A stretch of DNA of 41,792 nt, taken from Simplicispira metamorpha (lineage in GTDB: Bacteria > Pseudomonadota > Gammaproteobacteria > Burkholderiales > Burkholderiaceae_C). Each line of letters begins with the position of its first letter. The stretch's first letter is position 1. The DNA lies in the NCBI RefSeq assembly GCF_004341365.1, contig NZ_SLXH01000030.1, positions 1-41,792 on the forward strand, written 5' to 3'. A model generated the notes under the pieces. That model did not search any database. It worked only from the letters and a program-made list of their open reading frames with translations, and was not told the DNA's origin. The position numbers were made by a program, and so were the translations under genes. Positions 15,959-24,771 of this stretch are shown piece by piece.

Positions 15959-18034
15959 TTAGCGGCCAACGCTCTGGATCAGGTTGTCAAAGATGTTCTG
16001 CGCGATCTGGATCATCTTGGCCGAGGCCTGGTAGGCCTGTTGGTACTGGATCAGGCGGGCGGCCTCTTCGTCCAGGTTCACGCCCGAGACGGCGGCGCGC
16101 TCGCGCTCCAGGTTGGCGGCGATGGTGGATGACAGCGTGGCAGCAAACTTTGCGCTTTGCGTGCGCGTGCCCACCTGGGCCATGGCACCGGCAAAACCGT
16201 CGGCCAGCGAGGCGCCGTCGAACATCTTGGCGTCGCGCAGGGCCATTAGCGCACTGGCGTTGCCGGCATCGCGCTGGTAGAAGTCGCCGTACTGTGGGTC
16301 AGCAGCGTTGCCTACGGTGACGGTGTCGCCCGTTTTGGGCGAGCCTTGCAGGGTGATTTCCCAGCCGTCGATGCTGATGCGCTTGCCCGGGATGTATTCG
16401 TAGGGCGCCGTCATCTCTTTGGGCGGCGTGGCCGACATGTCGATGGGGGTCGCAGTGTTGCCCGCCAAGGTGAATGTGGTGCCTGCTGCGGTGGTGTTGA
16501 ACGTGAGCGTGACACCTGCGCCCGTGGCCGGTGGAACCGGCGAGGGTGGCAGCGTCAAGGCGCCCGTGTTGACCACTTGGCCCAGCGCCGCATCCCATGT
16601 TTTTCCAGTGGCCTTGAGGCTGACCAATTGCAGCGAGCCATCGTTGGCCGCGCCCATCTTGGCATTGACGGGGTTGGCCGCAGCCAGTTGGCGTGGTGAC
16701 GATTGCACCGACTGCATCTGGCTGGCCACGCCTTGCAGGGGGGTGAGCAGGAATTGGTCTTTGTCGGTAGCGCCAGCAAAAGCGCCCGGTGTGGCGGGAG
16801 GGGCGGCACCGTCTGTCAGTCGCAGTCCCTGGCCCAGCATGAGGGCGTTGAGTTCGCCCATGTTGGCGAAGGGAAAAATCTTGCCATCGGACTGGCGCGT
16901 CACGGTGCCCGAGTCAGCGCCCGTGAAAGTGAAGCTGTAGCTGGAAGCTTGCAGCTTGCTGGCATCGGCCACTTCCACGCCCATCTTGGCGCCGGACGTG
17001 TTTTTGTTGCCCGGCACGGCGTTGGCCAGCGTGATGGTTTTGAACAGGTTCTCGCCGGGCTTGCCGTCCAGCGTCAGGCCCAGTTTGTTTTGGCTATTGA
17101 GCGCTTCGCTGATGGCCACGGCCATGCGGCCCAGCAGGTTGCGGCCTTCGGCCAGATCGCCGTTCTGAAAGCGCAGCAGGCCCGCCACCTGGCCACCGCC
17201 GAGCATGCTGTCGTTCATTTCGATGGCCTGCGCCGCAGTGGCATTGGCCGGGATGAACAGCAGCTTTTTTTGGCCGCTGCCCGAGCCAAAGTCTTGCGGG
17301 TCGCCAATGGCCAGTGATGCCGCCGTGCCACCCAGCACCAGCGGCTGGCTGGCACCCACAAACACGCTCACCGAGCCATCGTCCGCAGCCACCTGGGTGG
17401 TCTGCACATATTTGTTGATCTCGCGCGTGAGCTGGTCGCGGCGGTCAAGCAGGTCGTTGGGCGCTTGGCCATTGCCCCGGGCGCGCACGATCTCCTGGTT
17501 CACCTGGGCCAGGTCGCGCGCCAGGTTGTTCACCACGTTCACGGCGCCCTTGAGCTGCTCGGCCACGGCCAGTTCAATCTCTTCGATGCGGCCAGCGCCG
17601 TCGCGCATGCGCCGGGCGGTTTCGTCGATGCGGGTCAGCACCACGCCGCGCGCGGTCAGGTCGGTGGGCGAGCTGACCACGTCCGAGAACGCGTTCATCA
17701 TGTCGTTGATGGCCGAGCCCAGCCCGGCAGCGCCGCCGCTGAACACGTCTTGCAATTGCTTGAGGCGCTCCAGGCGGGCGCTGTCGCCTGCATCGGTGGC
17801 CGCCGCCGCGTTGGCCTGGCGGGTGAGCAGGTCGCTGTGGTTGCGCAGCACGGTCTGGATGTCCACACCTTTGCCGATGTAGCCGCCCCCAGTGAGCTGG
17901 CCTGGCATGGTGGCCAGCACCACGTTCTGGCGCGAATAGCCTGTGGTGTTGACGTTGGCGATGTTGTTGCCAGCCGTCTGGATGGCTGCCTGGTTGGCCA
18001 GCAGTGCGCGCGAGCCGACGTTCAAAAGACTCAT
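15959..18034 (-). CDS. flgK: flagellar hook-filament junction protein FlgK (HAP1)
   Basis: The 691-aa product starts with the axial-protein signature ALLANQAAIQTAGNNIANVNTTGYSRQ (key residues NNIANVNTTGYSRQ near 27-40) and ends with the partner helix LDEEAARLIQYQQAYQASAKMI. It joins the hook to FlgL and is secreted by the flagellar export system. The central region (about 230-590) is long and low in similarity to enterobacterial FlgK (547 aa), as usual for its surface domains. GAGGAAA lies 7 bases before the ATG at 18034. It follows flgJ by 30 bases. In enteric bacteria flgKL also have a sigma-28 promoter; I see no convincing one here. Confidence 0.95.
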   Translation of the reverse strand: MSLLNVGSRALLANQAAIQTAGNNIANVNTTGYSRQNVVLATMPGQLTGGGYIGKGVDIQTVLRNHSDLLTRQANAAAATDAGDSARLERLKQLQDVFSGGAAGLGSAINDMMNAFSDVVSSPTDLTARGVVLTRIDETARRMRDGAGRIEEIELAVAEQLKGAVNVVNNLARDLAQVNQEIVRARGNGQAPNDLLDRRDQLTREINKYVQTTQVAADDGSVSVFVGASQPLVLGGTAASLAIGDPQDFGSGSGQKKLLFIPANATAAQAIEMNDSMLGGGQVAGLLRFQNGDLAEGRNLLGRMAVAISEALNSQNKLGLTLDGKPGENLFKTITLANAVPGNKNTSGAKMGVEVADASKLQASSYSFTFTGADSGTVTRQSDGKIFPFANMGELNALMLGQGLRLTDGAAPPATPGAFAGATDKDQFLLTPLQGVASQMQSVQSSPRQLAAANPVNAKMGAANDGSLQLVSLKATGKTWDAALGQVVNTGALTLPPSPVPPATGAGVTLTFNTTAAGTTFTLAGNTATPIDMSATPPKEMTAPYEYIPGKRISIDGWEITLQGSPKTGDTVTVGNAADPQYGDFYQRDAGNASALMALRDAKMFDGASLADGFAGAMAQVGTRTQSAKFAATLSSTIAANLERERAAVSGVNLDEEAARLIQYQQAYQASAKMIQIAQNIFDNLIQSVGR

Positions 18035-18064
18035 GGTGTATTTCCTCGGTATCGGGCAGGGGGC

Positions 18065-19009
18065 TTAGGCTTGGTCGCGCTGCACGCGCAACGCACTCTG
18101 GATGGCGCCGCTGAGCTTGCGGGCATAGGCCGGATCGGTGGCGTAGCCCGCCTTTTGCAGTGCGCTGGCGTAGGCCTCGGCAGAGCCGGTCTGGGCGCGC
18201 GCCTGTTCGTAGCGCGGGCTCTGGTTGATCAACTTGGCGTAGTCGCGGAACGAGTCCTCGTAGGAGTCGTAGGCGCGGAACTTGGCGCTTACCTTCTGGG
18301 CCTTGCCGTCGATGTATTCGGTGGTGGTGATTTCGGCCACCTTGCCCGTCCAGCCCTTGCCCGCCTTGATGCCGAACAGGTTGAACGAGTTGCTGCCATC
18401 GCTGTGGCGGATTTCGCTCTTGCCCCAGCCCGTTTCGTGGCCGGCCTGGCCCAGCATGTAGGCCGCCGGGATGCCGCTTTCCTTGGCCACGCGCTCGGCG
18501 GCGGTTTCATGGAACTGCACAAAGTCGTCGCGTCCTTTGGGGGCCGGGCCGTTGGCGGCTGCGGCGCTGGCGGGGTCGGCAGCGCTGGTGCGGGCGGCAG
18601 CGGTCACTTGGCTGGTGCGCGCCAGGCTCAGGGTCGAGGGTGCTGACACCACCGGGGCCGGGGCGCCGCCCATTTGCAGCGACAACTGGCGCGAGATGGC
18701 CTCCGAGAGGCCGCCGGGCAGGCCCGACATGCTCACCGACAGCTGTTGGTCGAGCAGCTCGGTGCCCAGGTCGCCCTGTGCGCCTTCGAGCAGGCCGGAC
18801 TTCATGGTCGCCTCGCGCATGCTCTTGATCATCTCGCGCATGAACAGCGACTCGAACTGCTTGGCTGCCTCTTTGGTGGCGGCAGGGTTGTTGGCGCCCG
18901 CGTCGTACTTGAGCTGGTTGAGCGAGCGGACATCGGCGGCCAGGGCGTTGCTGGCCGTGGTGGTGCCCAGCGAGGCGCCCGAAGATGAGGGTGTGAGGGA
19001 GAGGGCCAT
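18065..19009 (-). CDS. flgJ: rod-assembly muramidase FlgJ
   Basis: The 314-aa product is dual-domain. The N-terminal rod-binding half contains KEAAKQFESLFMREMIKSMREAT (about 46-68). The C-terminal half (about 160-312) is a glucosaminidase-type domain with E192 in GQAGHETGWGKSEI, the catalytic glutamate, and later AYDSYEDSFRDYAKLI. It is exported to the periplasm by the flagellar apparatus and cuts peptidoglycan so that the rod can pass, while capping the rod. An Ala-rich linker joins the halves. It starts 2 bases after the flgI stop, so the two are translationally coupled. Confidence 0.95.
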   Translation of the reverse strand: MALSLTPSSSGASLGTTTASNALAADVRSLNQLKYDAGANNPAATKEAAKQFESLFMREMIKSMREATMKSGLLEGAQGDLGTELLDQQLSVSMSGLPGGLSEAISRQLSLQMGGAPAPVVSAPSTLSLARTSQVTAAARTSAADPASAAAANGPAPKGRDDFVQFHETAAERVAKESGIPAAYMLGQAGHETGWGKSEIRHSDGSNSFNLFGIKAGKGWTGKVAEITTTEYIDGKAQKVSAKFRAYDSYEDSFRDYAKLINQSPRYEQARAQTGSAEAYASALQKAGYATDPAYARKLSGAIQSALRVQRDQA

Positions 19010-19011
19010 GG

Positions 19012-20157
19012 TCAGATCACCTCCAGTTCGGCGTTGAGCGCGCCGGCGGCTTTGATGGCTTGCAGGATGGCCAGCAGGTCTTGCGGCGTGGCGCCCAGCT
19101 GGTTGAGGGTGCGCACCACGTCCGACAGCTGTGGCGAGGCGGGCATCTGGATGATGTTTCCCGGCTCCTGGGTGATGGTGATGTCGCTCTTTTGCGTCAC
19201 CACCGTCTGGCCTTGGGACAGCGGGTTGGGCTGGCTGATGACGGGCGTGGATTTGATGGTGATCGAGAGGTTGCCGTGGGCAATGGCGCAGGGGCCCAGC
19301 GTCACGGCCTGGTTGAGCACCACCGAGCCGGTGCGCGCATTGATGACCACCTTGGCCGAGGGTGCGCTGGTTTCAATGGGCAGCTCTTCCAGGTCGGCAA
19401 GGAAGCCCACCCGCTCGCCGGGGTTGCTGGGCGCTTGCACCTGCACGGTGCGCCCGTCCAGCGCGGTAGCGCGGTTGCCGCCCATGCGGGTGTTGATGGC
19501 CTGGGCCACGCGGCGCGCGGTCTGGAAGTCGGAGCTGTTCAGGCCCAGGGTGATGAAGTCGCTGTCGTGCAGTGGCGTGGGCACGGCACGCTCGACCTGC
19601 GCGCCCTGCGGAATGCGCCCGGCGCTGAGGTGGTTGATTTGCACCTTGCTGCCGCCAGCGGCTGCGCCAGCGCCAGCAATCACCACGTTGCCCTGGGCCA
19701 GGGCGTAAATCTCGCCATCGGCGCCGCGCAGGGGGGTGACGATCAGCGTGCCGCCCTTGAGCGACTTGGCGTTGCCCATCGAGGACACGCTCACATCAAT
19801 CATCTGGCCGGGTTGGGCAAAGGCGGGCAACTGCGCCGTGACGATGACCGCGGCCACGTTTTTGAGCTGCAACTGCCCGGTGGCGCCGGGCGGCAGGCTG
19901 ATGCCCATTTGTTGCAGGTAGTTCTGCATGGCCTGCGTGGTGTAGGGCATTTGCGTGGTTTGGTCGCCCGTGCCATCGAGGCCGACCACCAGGCCGTAGC
20001 CGGTGAGCTGGTTGGTGCGCACGCCTTGCACCGCCGCCACTTCCTTCAAGCGCAGGGCCTGCGCCGGCAGGGCCGTACACAGGGCCAGCATGAGTACGCA
20101 CAGCCAACGCGGTGCGGCCATGCGCTGGGCCAAGGGGGGGGCAAAGACAGTTTTCAT
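19012..20157 (-). CDS. flgI: flagellar P-ring protein FlgI
   Basis: The 381-aa product has a Sec signal peptide (about 1-35: MKTVFAPPL, basic RMAAPR, then a hydrophobic LCVLMLALCTALPAQA core). Conserved blocks include GYGLVVGLDGTGDQT, the LPPGATGQLQLKNVAAV region, and the C-terminal IVQMPASPQLSDVVRTLNQLGA-like segment, here IIQMPASPQLSD then LNQLGATPQDLLAILQAIK. It forms the P ring around the rod in the peptidoglycan layer. The ATG at 20157 is chosen because it precedes a proper signal peptide; GGTG upstream is a weak ribosome site. A terminator and 214 noncoding bases separate it from the next upstream gene, so flgI probably begins its own transcript. Confidence 0.95.
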   Translation of the reverse strand: MKTVFAPPLAQRMAAPRWLCVLMLALCTALPAQALRLKEVAAVQGVRTNQLTGYGLVVGLDGTGDQTTQMPYTTQAMQNYLQQMGISLPPGATGQLQLKNVAAVIVTAQLPAFAQPGQMIDVSVSSMGNAKSLKGGTLIVTPLRGADGEIYALAQGNVVIAGAGAAAGGSKVQINHLSAGRIPQGAQVERAVPTPLHDSDFITLGLNSSDFQTARRVAQAINTRMGGNRATALDGRTVQVQAPSNPGERVGFLADLEELPIETSAPSAKVVINARTGSVVLNQAVTLGPCAIAHGNLSITIKSTPVISQPNPLSQGQTVVTQKSDITITQEPGNIIQMPASPQLSDVVRTLNQLGATPQDLLAILQAIKAAGALNAELEVI

Positions 20158-20309
20158 GGCACCAATTGTGGAATCGGTGCCCCTTGCGGGAATGCCGGAA
20201 AAGCGGCGCAATTACCCGCCAATTGCCTGCGCTGGCGGGTGCCCTGGTGTGCCTTCTGGGGCTGCGCGCGGCGGCTGTTGTGGCCAGTTTTTTACAAGCC
20301 AAAAACGGC
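20158..20309. promoter_or_regulatory. flgI leader and presumed promoter region
   Basis: This space lies between the terminator of the hypothetical gene and flgI, so a promoter for flgIJKL is expected. An 8-bp inverted repeat, ACCCGCCA (20214-20221) and TGGCGGGT (20233-20240), spaced by 11 bases, is the only structure I see. No clear sigma-70, sigma-54 or sigma-28 elements are visible. Confidence 0.3.
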
Positions 20310-20336
20310 AAAAGCGCCCGATGAGCGGGCGCTTTT
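20310..20336 (-). terminator. intrinsic terminator after the exported hypothetical gene
   Basis: A perfect 11-bp stem, AAAAGCGCCCG and CGGGCGCTTTT, encloses a five-base loop (ATGAG). On the minus strand the stem ends in TTTT and a second T-run (TTTTT) follows three bases later. It begins 36 bases past the stop codon of the leftward gene. Its symmetry allows some function in the other direction too. Confidence 0.8.
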
Positions 20337-20371
20337 AGCTATTGTTTTAGTAGCTCGTGGCTACCGCCAGA

Positions 20372-21007
20372 TCACAGGCAGGTGTCGGCGGCGGTGCCCT
20401 TCCAGGGCTTGCGCAGCATGAAGGGCTTGCTGTCCCATGCGCTCCAGGTGGCGGGGTCGTCAAAGTTGGCGCCGTCGCCAATGATGGCCGTGACCAGCCA
20501 CAGCCCCGAAGACAACCCTTCCAGCGGAATGTTGCCGCCCAGAATGACTTCGGTCTGGGCGTAGCCCAGGTTGCTGGCCGCTGCCGCGTAGGTGTCTGTG
20601 GCCTGGATGCCTGCGGCCGTGGCGTAGGGCTTGAACTGGGTGTCTGTCGTCAGCTTGTCCCGCACCAGTGCCAGGTAGGGCTTGGCGCCAGCGGTCAGGC
20701 CGGTGTCGGGGTGGGAGAAGATCACATAGACGTTTTTCAGGTCGGCGGCCAGCTTGCCTGCGTCGTACTTGATGGTGAAGGCCAATTGGTCCATGTTGGC
20801 TGCGGCATTGCACGGCGAGAAGTCAACGCCCGCAGGCAGGGTCTTGTCTTTGGTGGCCAGGTCGGCTGCCGACGCCTTGGGCGTGGTGATGCCCAACGTC
20901 ACTGAATATTTGTAGGGCGCTGGCGTGGTTTGGGCGTAGCCGGTGCTGACAAAGGCCGAGGCCAGCAGGGCCACGGCGCAGGCCAGGGGTTTGGTCAAAG
21001 CGTTCAT
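20372..21007 (-). CDS. exported hypothetical protein between flgH and flgI
   Basis: I do not recognise this 211-aa protein. It has a clear Sec signal peptide (MNALTKPLACAVALLASAF, then STGYAQ, cleavage near residue 25). The mature part is soluble, with DQLAFTIKYDAGKL, DLKNVYVIFSHPD and GLWLVTAIIGDG-type strands, suggesting a beta-rich periplasmic or secreted domain. The two mature cysteines (in DFSPCNAA, and next to last in ADTCL) could form a disulfide. The Shine-Dalgarno AGGAG lies 7 bases before the ATG and is itself part of a small dyad. It lies within the flg cluster in the same direction, with a repeat upstream and a terminator downstream, so it looks inserted rather than ancestral to the ring genes. 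A flagellar role is possible but unproven. Confidence 0.75.
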   Translation of the reverse strand: MNALTKPLACAVALLASAFVSTGYAQTTPAPYKYSVTLGITTPKASAADLATKDKTLPAGVDFSPCNAAANMDQLAFTIKYDAGKLAADLKNVYVIFSHPDTGLTAGAKPYLALVRDKLTTDTQFKPYATAAGIQATDTYAAAASNLGYAQTEVILGGNIPLEGLSSGLWLVTAIIGDGANFDDPATWSAWDSKPFMLRKPWKGTAADTCL

Positions 21008-21046
21008 CAGGAGGCTCCTTGGTAGTGTGCAATCAGTGTTAGATAG

Positions 21047-21096
21047 AAAAAGTGCCTCCAGCCCTTGCTGGATGTGCGCTAGCAGCTATCAAAAAA
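21047..21096 (-). repeat. dispersed Comamonadaceae-type repeat, complete intergenic copy
   Basis: The minus strand reads TTTTTTGATAGCTGCTAGCGC, then 8 bases, then GCAAGGGCTGGAGGC and a T-run (20-base windows only quoted in part: core TGATAGCTGCTAGCGC). It is the best copy in the window. CCAGC and GCTGG within it can pair, and the T-run follows, so it could act as a weak terminator for flgH transcripts. Confidence 0.7.
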
Positions 21097-21125
21097 GTAG
21101 TAATTGGCAGCGGTGTCCAGCGCGC

Positions 21126-21854
21126 TCAGAACGGCGCCACGCTGTTGAAGAACCGGCCCAGCCAGCCCATGGCCTGCACTTCGGCCTGGGCACCGCGCCC
21201 GCGCGACTCGATGCGCACATTGGCCATTTGCGTCGAGGCCACGATGCTGCCCGGCAGCAGCGAGCGCGGATCGACCGTGCCCGAGAAACGCAGCACATCG
21301 ACGTTGTGGTTCACGCCGATCTGCTTCTCGCCCGCCACCACCAGGTGGCCGTTGGGCAGCACGTCGATGACGGTGGCAGTGATGGAGCCAGTGAAGGTGT
21401 TGGCGCTTTCGGTGCCGCCCTTGCCGGAGAAGTTGTTGCTCGACTCGGCGCCCACCTTGGTCTTGTCGGTCAGGGTGCGGCTGTTCAGGAAGGGCAGGGC
21501 CGTGATGCCCGCCTCGATGCCCGATTGGCGGTCAATGGTGGAGGTGGAGGTCTGTTTGGCCGTGACGTTTTCCACGATCTGTACCGTCACGCTGTCGCCC
21601 ACCATGCGCGCGCGCCGGTCTTCAAACGCGGGGCGGTAGCTGGCGCTGTGGAACAAGCCGCCCGTGGCCGGGCCCACGGTGCGTGGCAGCGTGGCAATGG
21701 GGGGCGGTGTGGTGGGCAGGATATCCACCGGCGGCGGGGGCGAGAGGCTGGCGCAGCCGCTGCACAGCAGCGCCAGGGCAGCGCTCCAGGCGCCGGTGCG
21801 GGCGCGCCGACCCAACAAAGGGCGGGCGGGGAGAAACGGGGCGGTGGCTGGCAT
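21126..21854 (-). CDS. flgH: flagellar L-ring protein FlgH
   Basis: The 242-aa product is an outer-membrane lipoprotein. A basic N-terminus and hydrophobic run lead to LLCSGC, with Cys34 the likely lipidated residue; the -3 position is Cys rather than the usual Leu. Conserved FlgH blocks include GDSVTVQIVENVTAKQTS, NTFTGSITATVIDVLPNGHLVVAGEKQI (key residues LPNGHLVVAGEKQ) and RFSGTVDPRSLLPGSIV, and it ends near GRFFNSVAPF. It forms the L ring around the rod. The ATG at 21854 has GAGGA 8-9 bases upstream; an in-frame TTG at 21887 overlapping the flgG stop would add 11 residues and seems less likely. Confidence 0.95.
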   Translation of the reverse strand: MPATAPFLPARPLLGRRARTGAWSAALALLCSGCASLSPPPPVDILPTTPPPIATLPRTVGPATGGLFHSASYRPAFEDRRARMVGDSVTVQIVENVTAKQTSTSTIDRQSGIEAGITALPFLNSRTLTDKTKVGAESSNNFSGKGGTESANTFTGSITATVIDVLPNGHLVVAGEKQIGVNHNVDVLRFSGTVDPRSLLPGSIVASTQMANVRIESRGRGAQAEVQAMGWLGRFFNSVAPF

Positions 21855-21883
21855 GGCGCAAATCCTCGGGGTGCGTGATCGGC

Positions 21884-22666
21884 TCAAAGCTGCGAGAGCT
21901 TGGCCAGCATCTGGTCGGAGGTGGAGATGGCTTTGGAGTTCATCTCGTAGGCGCGCTGGGTCTGGATCATGGTCACCAGCTCCTGCACCACGTTGACGTT
22001 GGAAGTCTCCAGATAGCCTTGCTTGATCACGCCCAGGCCATTGGTGCCGGGCGTGCCTTCCTGGGGCTGGCCCGAGGCCGCCGATTCCTTGAACAGGTTT
22101 TGCCCAATGGGTTCCAGACCGGCCGGGTTGATGAAGCTGGACATGGCCAGCTGTCCCATCGGCTGGGGTGCCGGGTTGCCTGGCAGCAGGGCAGACACCG
22201 CGCCATCGGCACTGATGCTCACCGCCGTGGTGCCGGGCGGAATGGTGATGCCGTTGGCCACGGGCAGGCCGCTGGAGGTGGTCAGGCGGCCCTGCGCATC
22301 GAGCTGGAAGGAGCCGTCGCGGGTGTAGCCGATGGTGCCATCGGGCATGGTCACGCCAAAAAAGCCGTTGCCGTTGATGGCCACGTCCAGGTTGTTGTTC
22401 GATTGCTGCAGGCTGCCTTGCGTGAAGTTGCGGCTGGTGGCCACGGTGCGCACACCCAGGCCCAGGTGCAGGCCGGTGGGCAGCTGGTTTTGCTCGGTGG
22501 TATTGGCACCCACCTGGCGCAGGTTTTGGTAAATCAGGTCTTCAAAGACGGCGTTGTTGCGCTTGAAGCCGGTGGTCGAGACGTTGGCCAGGTTGTGCGA
22601 GATGACGTCCAGCTGGGTCTGCTGGGCTTCCATGCCGGTCTTGGCAATCCACAGGGAGTTGATCAT
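21884..22666 (-). CDS. flgG: flagellar distal rod protein FlgG
   Basis: The 260-aa product has the axial N-terminal motif ([21 protein letters not shown], key residues [11 protein letters not shown]), the central block [21 protein letters not shown] and NGNGFF, and the C-terminal partner helix [21 protein letters not shown]. These are hallmark features of FlgG, the distal rod component through which the L and P rings are assembled; length matches the family exactly. It lacks a signal peptide and is exported by the flagellar system. It follows flgF by 32 bases. Confidence 0.97.
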   Translation of the reverse strand: MINSLWIAKTGMEAQQTQLDVISHNLANVSTTGFKRNNAVFEDLIYQNLRQVGANTTEQNQLPTGLHLGLGVRTVATSRNFTQGSLQQSNNNLDVAINGNGFFGVTMPDGTIGYTRDGSFQLDAQGRLTTSSGLPVANGITIPPGTTAVSISADGAVSALLPGNPAPQPMGQLAMSSFINPAGLEPIGQNLFKESAASGQPQEGTPGTNGLGVIKQGYLETSNVNVVQELVTMIQTQRAYEMNSKAISTSDQMLAKLSQL

Positions 22667-22698
22667 GGCGGTTCCTTTGGGCTGGGGCGCGGTGCGCT

Positions 22699-23439
22699 TT
22701 AGCCGTTCATGCTCAGCAGCTGGCTGGCGGTCTTGTCGTTGGTTTCAGCGGTTTGCAGCAGGCGCATTTGCTGCTCGAACTGGCGCGAGGCGGCGATCAT
22801 GCCGACCATGGTTTCCACCGCGTTGACGTTGGAGCCTTCGACGGCGCCTGCCAGCATCCGGGCATTGGCGTCGTTGGGAATGGGGTTGCCGGAGGTGGCA
22901 CGGAACAATCCGTCGTCGCCGCGCTTGAGCGGATCGTCGGCGCCGGGGGTGGCCAGTTTCAGGCGGCCCAGCGTGGCCGGGGGCTGGCCAGCGGTGCGGG
23001 CAGTGATGGTGCCGTCCGAGCCCAGCGAGACTTCGGCGCCTTGTGGCACGTCGATGGGGCCACCGCCGTCCGACAGCACGGGCAGGCCGTTGCCTGTGAC
23101 CAGCTGGCCTGCCTGGGTCACTTCAAAGCCACCGTTGCGGGTGTAGGCCTCGGTGCCATCGAGCCCCTGCACAGCAAACCAGGCATTGCCCATGGCCATG
23201 GCGTCCAGGTTGCGCCCGGTGCGCGTGACCGGGCCGGAGACCTCGGAGTGGCCCGACGTGGCCTCCAGCGCAAACACGCGCGTGGTCGAGCCCGAGCCTT
23301 GCAGCGGCACCGAGCGGAAGGTGGACATCTCGGCGCGAAAACCCTGCGTGGAGGCATTGGCCAGGTTGTGTGACAGCACCGCCTGCCGGTGGGCAGCCGC
23401 GTTGGCGCCGGTCATGGAGGTGTAGATGATGCGGTCCAT
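22699..23439 (-). CDS. flgF: flagellar proximal rod protein FlgF
   Basis: The 246-aa product opens [19 protein letters not shown] with the FlgF-typical MDR(L/I)IY start, then [16 protein letters not shown] (axial motif). The middle holds [11 protein letters not shown] and [10 protein letters not shown], and the C-terminus has [24 protein letters not shown]. It is part of the proximal rod between the MS ring and FlgG. It follows flgE by 33 bases in the same transcript. Confidence 0.96.
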   Translation of the reverse strand: MDRIIYTSMTGANAAAHRQAVLSHNLANASTQGFRAEMSTFRSVPLQGSGSTTRVFALEATSGHSEVSGPVTRTGRNLDAMAMGNAWFAVQGLDGTEAYTRNGGFEVTQAGQLVTGNGLPVLSDGGGPIDVPQGAEVSLGSDGTITARTAGQPPATLGRLKLATPGADDPLKRGDDGLFRATSGNPIPNDANARMLAGAVEGSNVNAVETMVGMIAASRQFEQQMRLLQTAETNDKTASQLLSMNG

Positions 23440-23472
23440 GGCGAATTTCCAGTGTCAGGGCTAGCGGGGTGA

Positions 23473-24741
23473 TCAACGCAGGTTGACGATGGTGGACATC
23501 ACCTGGTCTTGCGTCTTGATGGTCTGGGCGTTGGCCTGGTAGGCGCGCTGGGCGGTCATCATGTTGACCAGCTCGGCGGTGAGATCGACGTTGGACTCTT
23601 CCAGCGCTCCTGAGCGCAGCCCGCCAAAGTTGCCATCGCCAGGCTTGCCCAGAATGGACGGGCCCGATTCAAACGATTCGACCCAGTTGTTGCCGCCCAC
23701 GGGTGTCAGGCCCTGCGGGTTGCGGAAGTTGGCCAGCGCCACTTGCGCCTCGGCACGGGTCACGCCGTTGGAGTAGCTGGCCACGATGGTGCCGTCGTTG
23801 GCAACGTTGATGTTGGTCAGCTCGCCCGCGCCATAGCCGTCTTGTTGGAGGTCAGAGACAGCAAATTTGTTGCCGAACTGGGTGGCTTTGCCAAAATCAA
23901 TCTCCACCTCGAAGGGGCCGGGCGCATCGGTGTTGGGATTGGCGCTGGGGGTCACTTCCAGGGTGAGTTTGGCGCTATCGGCCACGATCTCGCCCTTCTC
24001 GTTGAAAGTGATGGTGTGCTTGGGGCTGCCGGGCGGCTCCAGGGTTTCATCCAGCGAGGTGTACACCTCCCAGGTATTGGGCTCGGCTGTTTTGACGAAG
24101 TACAGGTTCACTGGCGTGGCCACGCCCTGGCTGTCAAACACGTTGACGGAGGTGCCGTAGGTGGAGCGCGGTGTGGGAGCCACAGCGGCCACGGGCGGCG
24201 TGGCCGCTGGGTCTGCGGCAATGCCCGCCGCATCCTTGGCCCGCGCATCCAGGTTGAAGCTGGCCGTGATACTGGTGGTTTGCTGGGCGCCAATCGGCGT
24301 GCCCACCGGAAAGCTCAGTGGCACGGCCTCTGTGCCCGCGACGCCGGTGGCCGGATCGACCTTGTAGCCCATCACGTGCGAGCCGTCGTTGGTGACCAGG
24401 TCACCCACTTTGTCGAGCTTGAAGTTGCCCGCGCGGGTGTAGGCGGCCGAGCCGTCGGGCTGCTGCACCTTGAAGAAACCGTTGCCGTTGATCGCCAGAT
24501 CGAGGTTGTTGCCCGTGACGGTCAGGCTGCCCTGGGAGAATTGCTGGGCCACGGCAGCCACTTCGACGCCGATGCCGTTGCTGCGGCCACCGGCGGCGCC
24601 CATGGAGGCAGCCACCATGTCGGCAAACTCGGCGCGCGAGCTTTTAAAGCCGGTGGTATTGGCGTTGGCGATGTTGTTGCCGATCACGTCCAGATTTCTG
24701 CTGGCAGCGTTCAGACCCGAGAGACCTTGTTGAAAACCCAT
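23473..24741 (-). CDS. flgE: flagellar hook protein FlgE
   Basis: The 422-aa product begins MGFQQGLSGLNAASRNLDVI then GNNIANANTTGFKSSRAEF, the hook version of the axial motif. NGNGFFKVQQPDGSAAYTRAGNF is the shared FlgE/FlgF/FlgG block, and the C-terminus has LTAELVNMMTAQRAYQANAQTI. It polymerises to form the hook, capped by FlgD. The central region (about 150-300) carries the surface-exposed domain and an Ala/Pro stretch (ADPAATPPVAAVAPT). Length is near the family norm (E. coli 402). It follows flgD by 30 bases. Confidence 0.97.
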   Translation of the reverse strand: MGFQQGLSGLNAASRNLDVIGNNIANANTTGFKSSRAEFADMVAASMGAAGGRSNGIGVEVAAVAQQFSQGSLTVTGNNLDLAINGNGFFKVQQPDGSAAYTRAGNFKLDKVGDLVTNDGSHVMGYKVDPATGVAGTEAVPLSFPVGTPIGAQQTTSITASFNLDARAKDAAGIAADPAATPPVAAVAPTPRSTYGTSVNVFDSQGVATPVNLYFVKTAEPNTWEVYTSLDETLEPPGSPKHTITFNEKGEIVADSAKLTLEVTPSANPNTDAPGPFEVEIDFGKATQFGNKFAVSDLQQDGYGAGELTNINVANDGTIVASYSNGVTRAEAQVALANFRNPQGLTPVGGNNWVESFESGPSILGKPGDGNFGGLRSGALEESNVDLTAELVNMMTAQRAYQANAQTIKTQDQVMSTIVNLR

Positions 24742-24771
24742 GGTGTGCTCCTGAAAAGAGGGCGAGTCGAA

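Noticed and set aside
18041..18075. CCGATA on the minus strand before flgK, as a possible sigma-28 promoter
   Set aside because: No -35 element at the right distance, and the predicted transcript would start within the flgK Shine-Dalgarno sequence.
20337..20365. A further repeat copy downstream of the exported hypothetical gene
   Set aside because: Only the short string AGTAGCT matches other copies. Too little for a firm call, so mentioned only as a possible trace.
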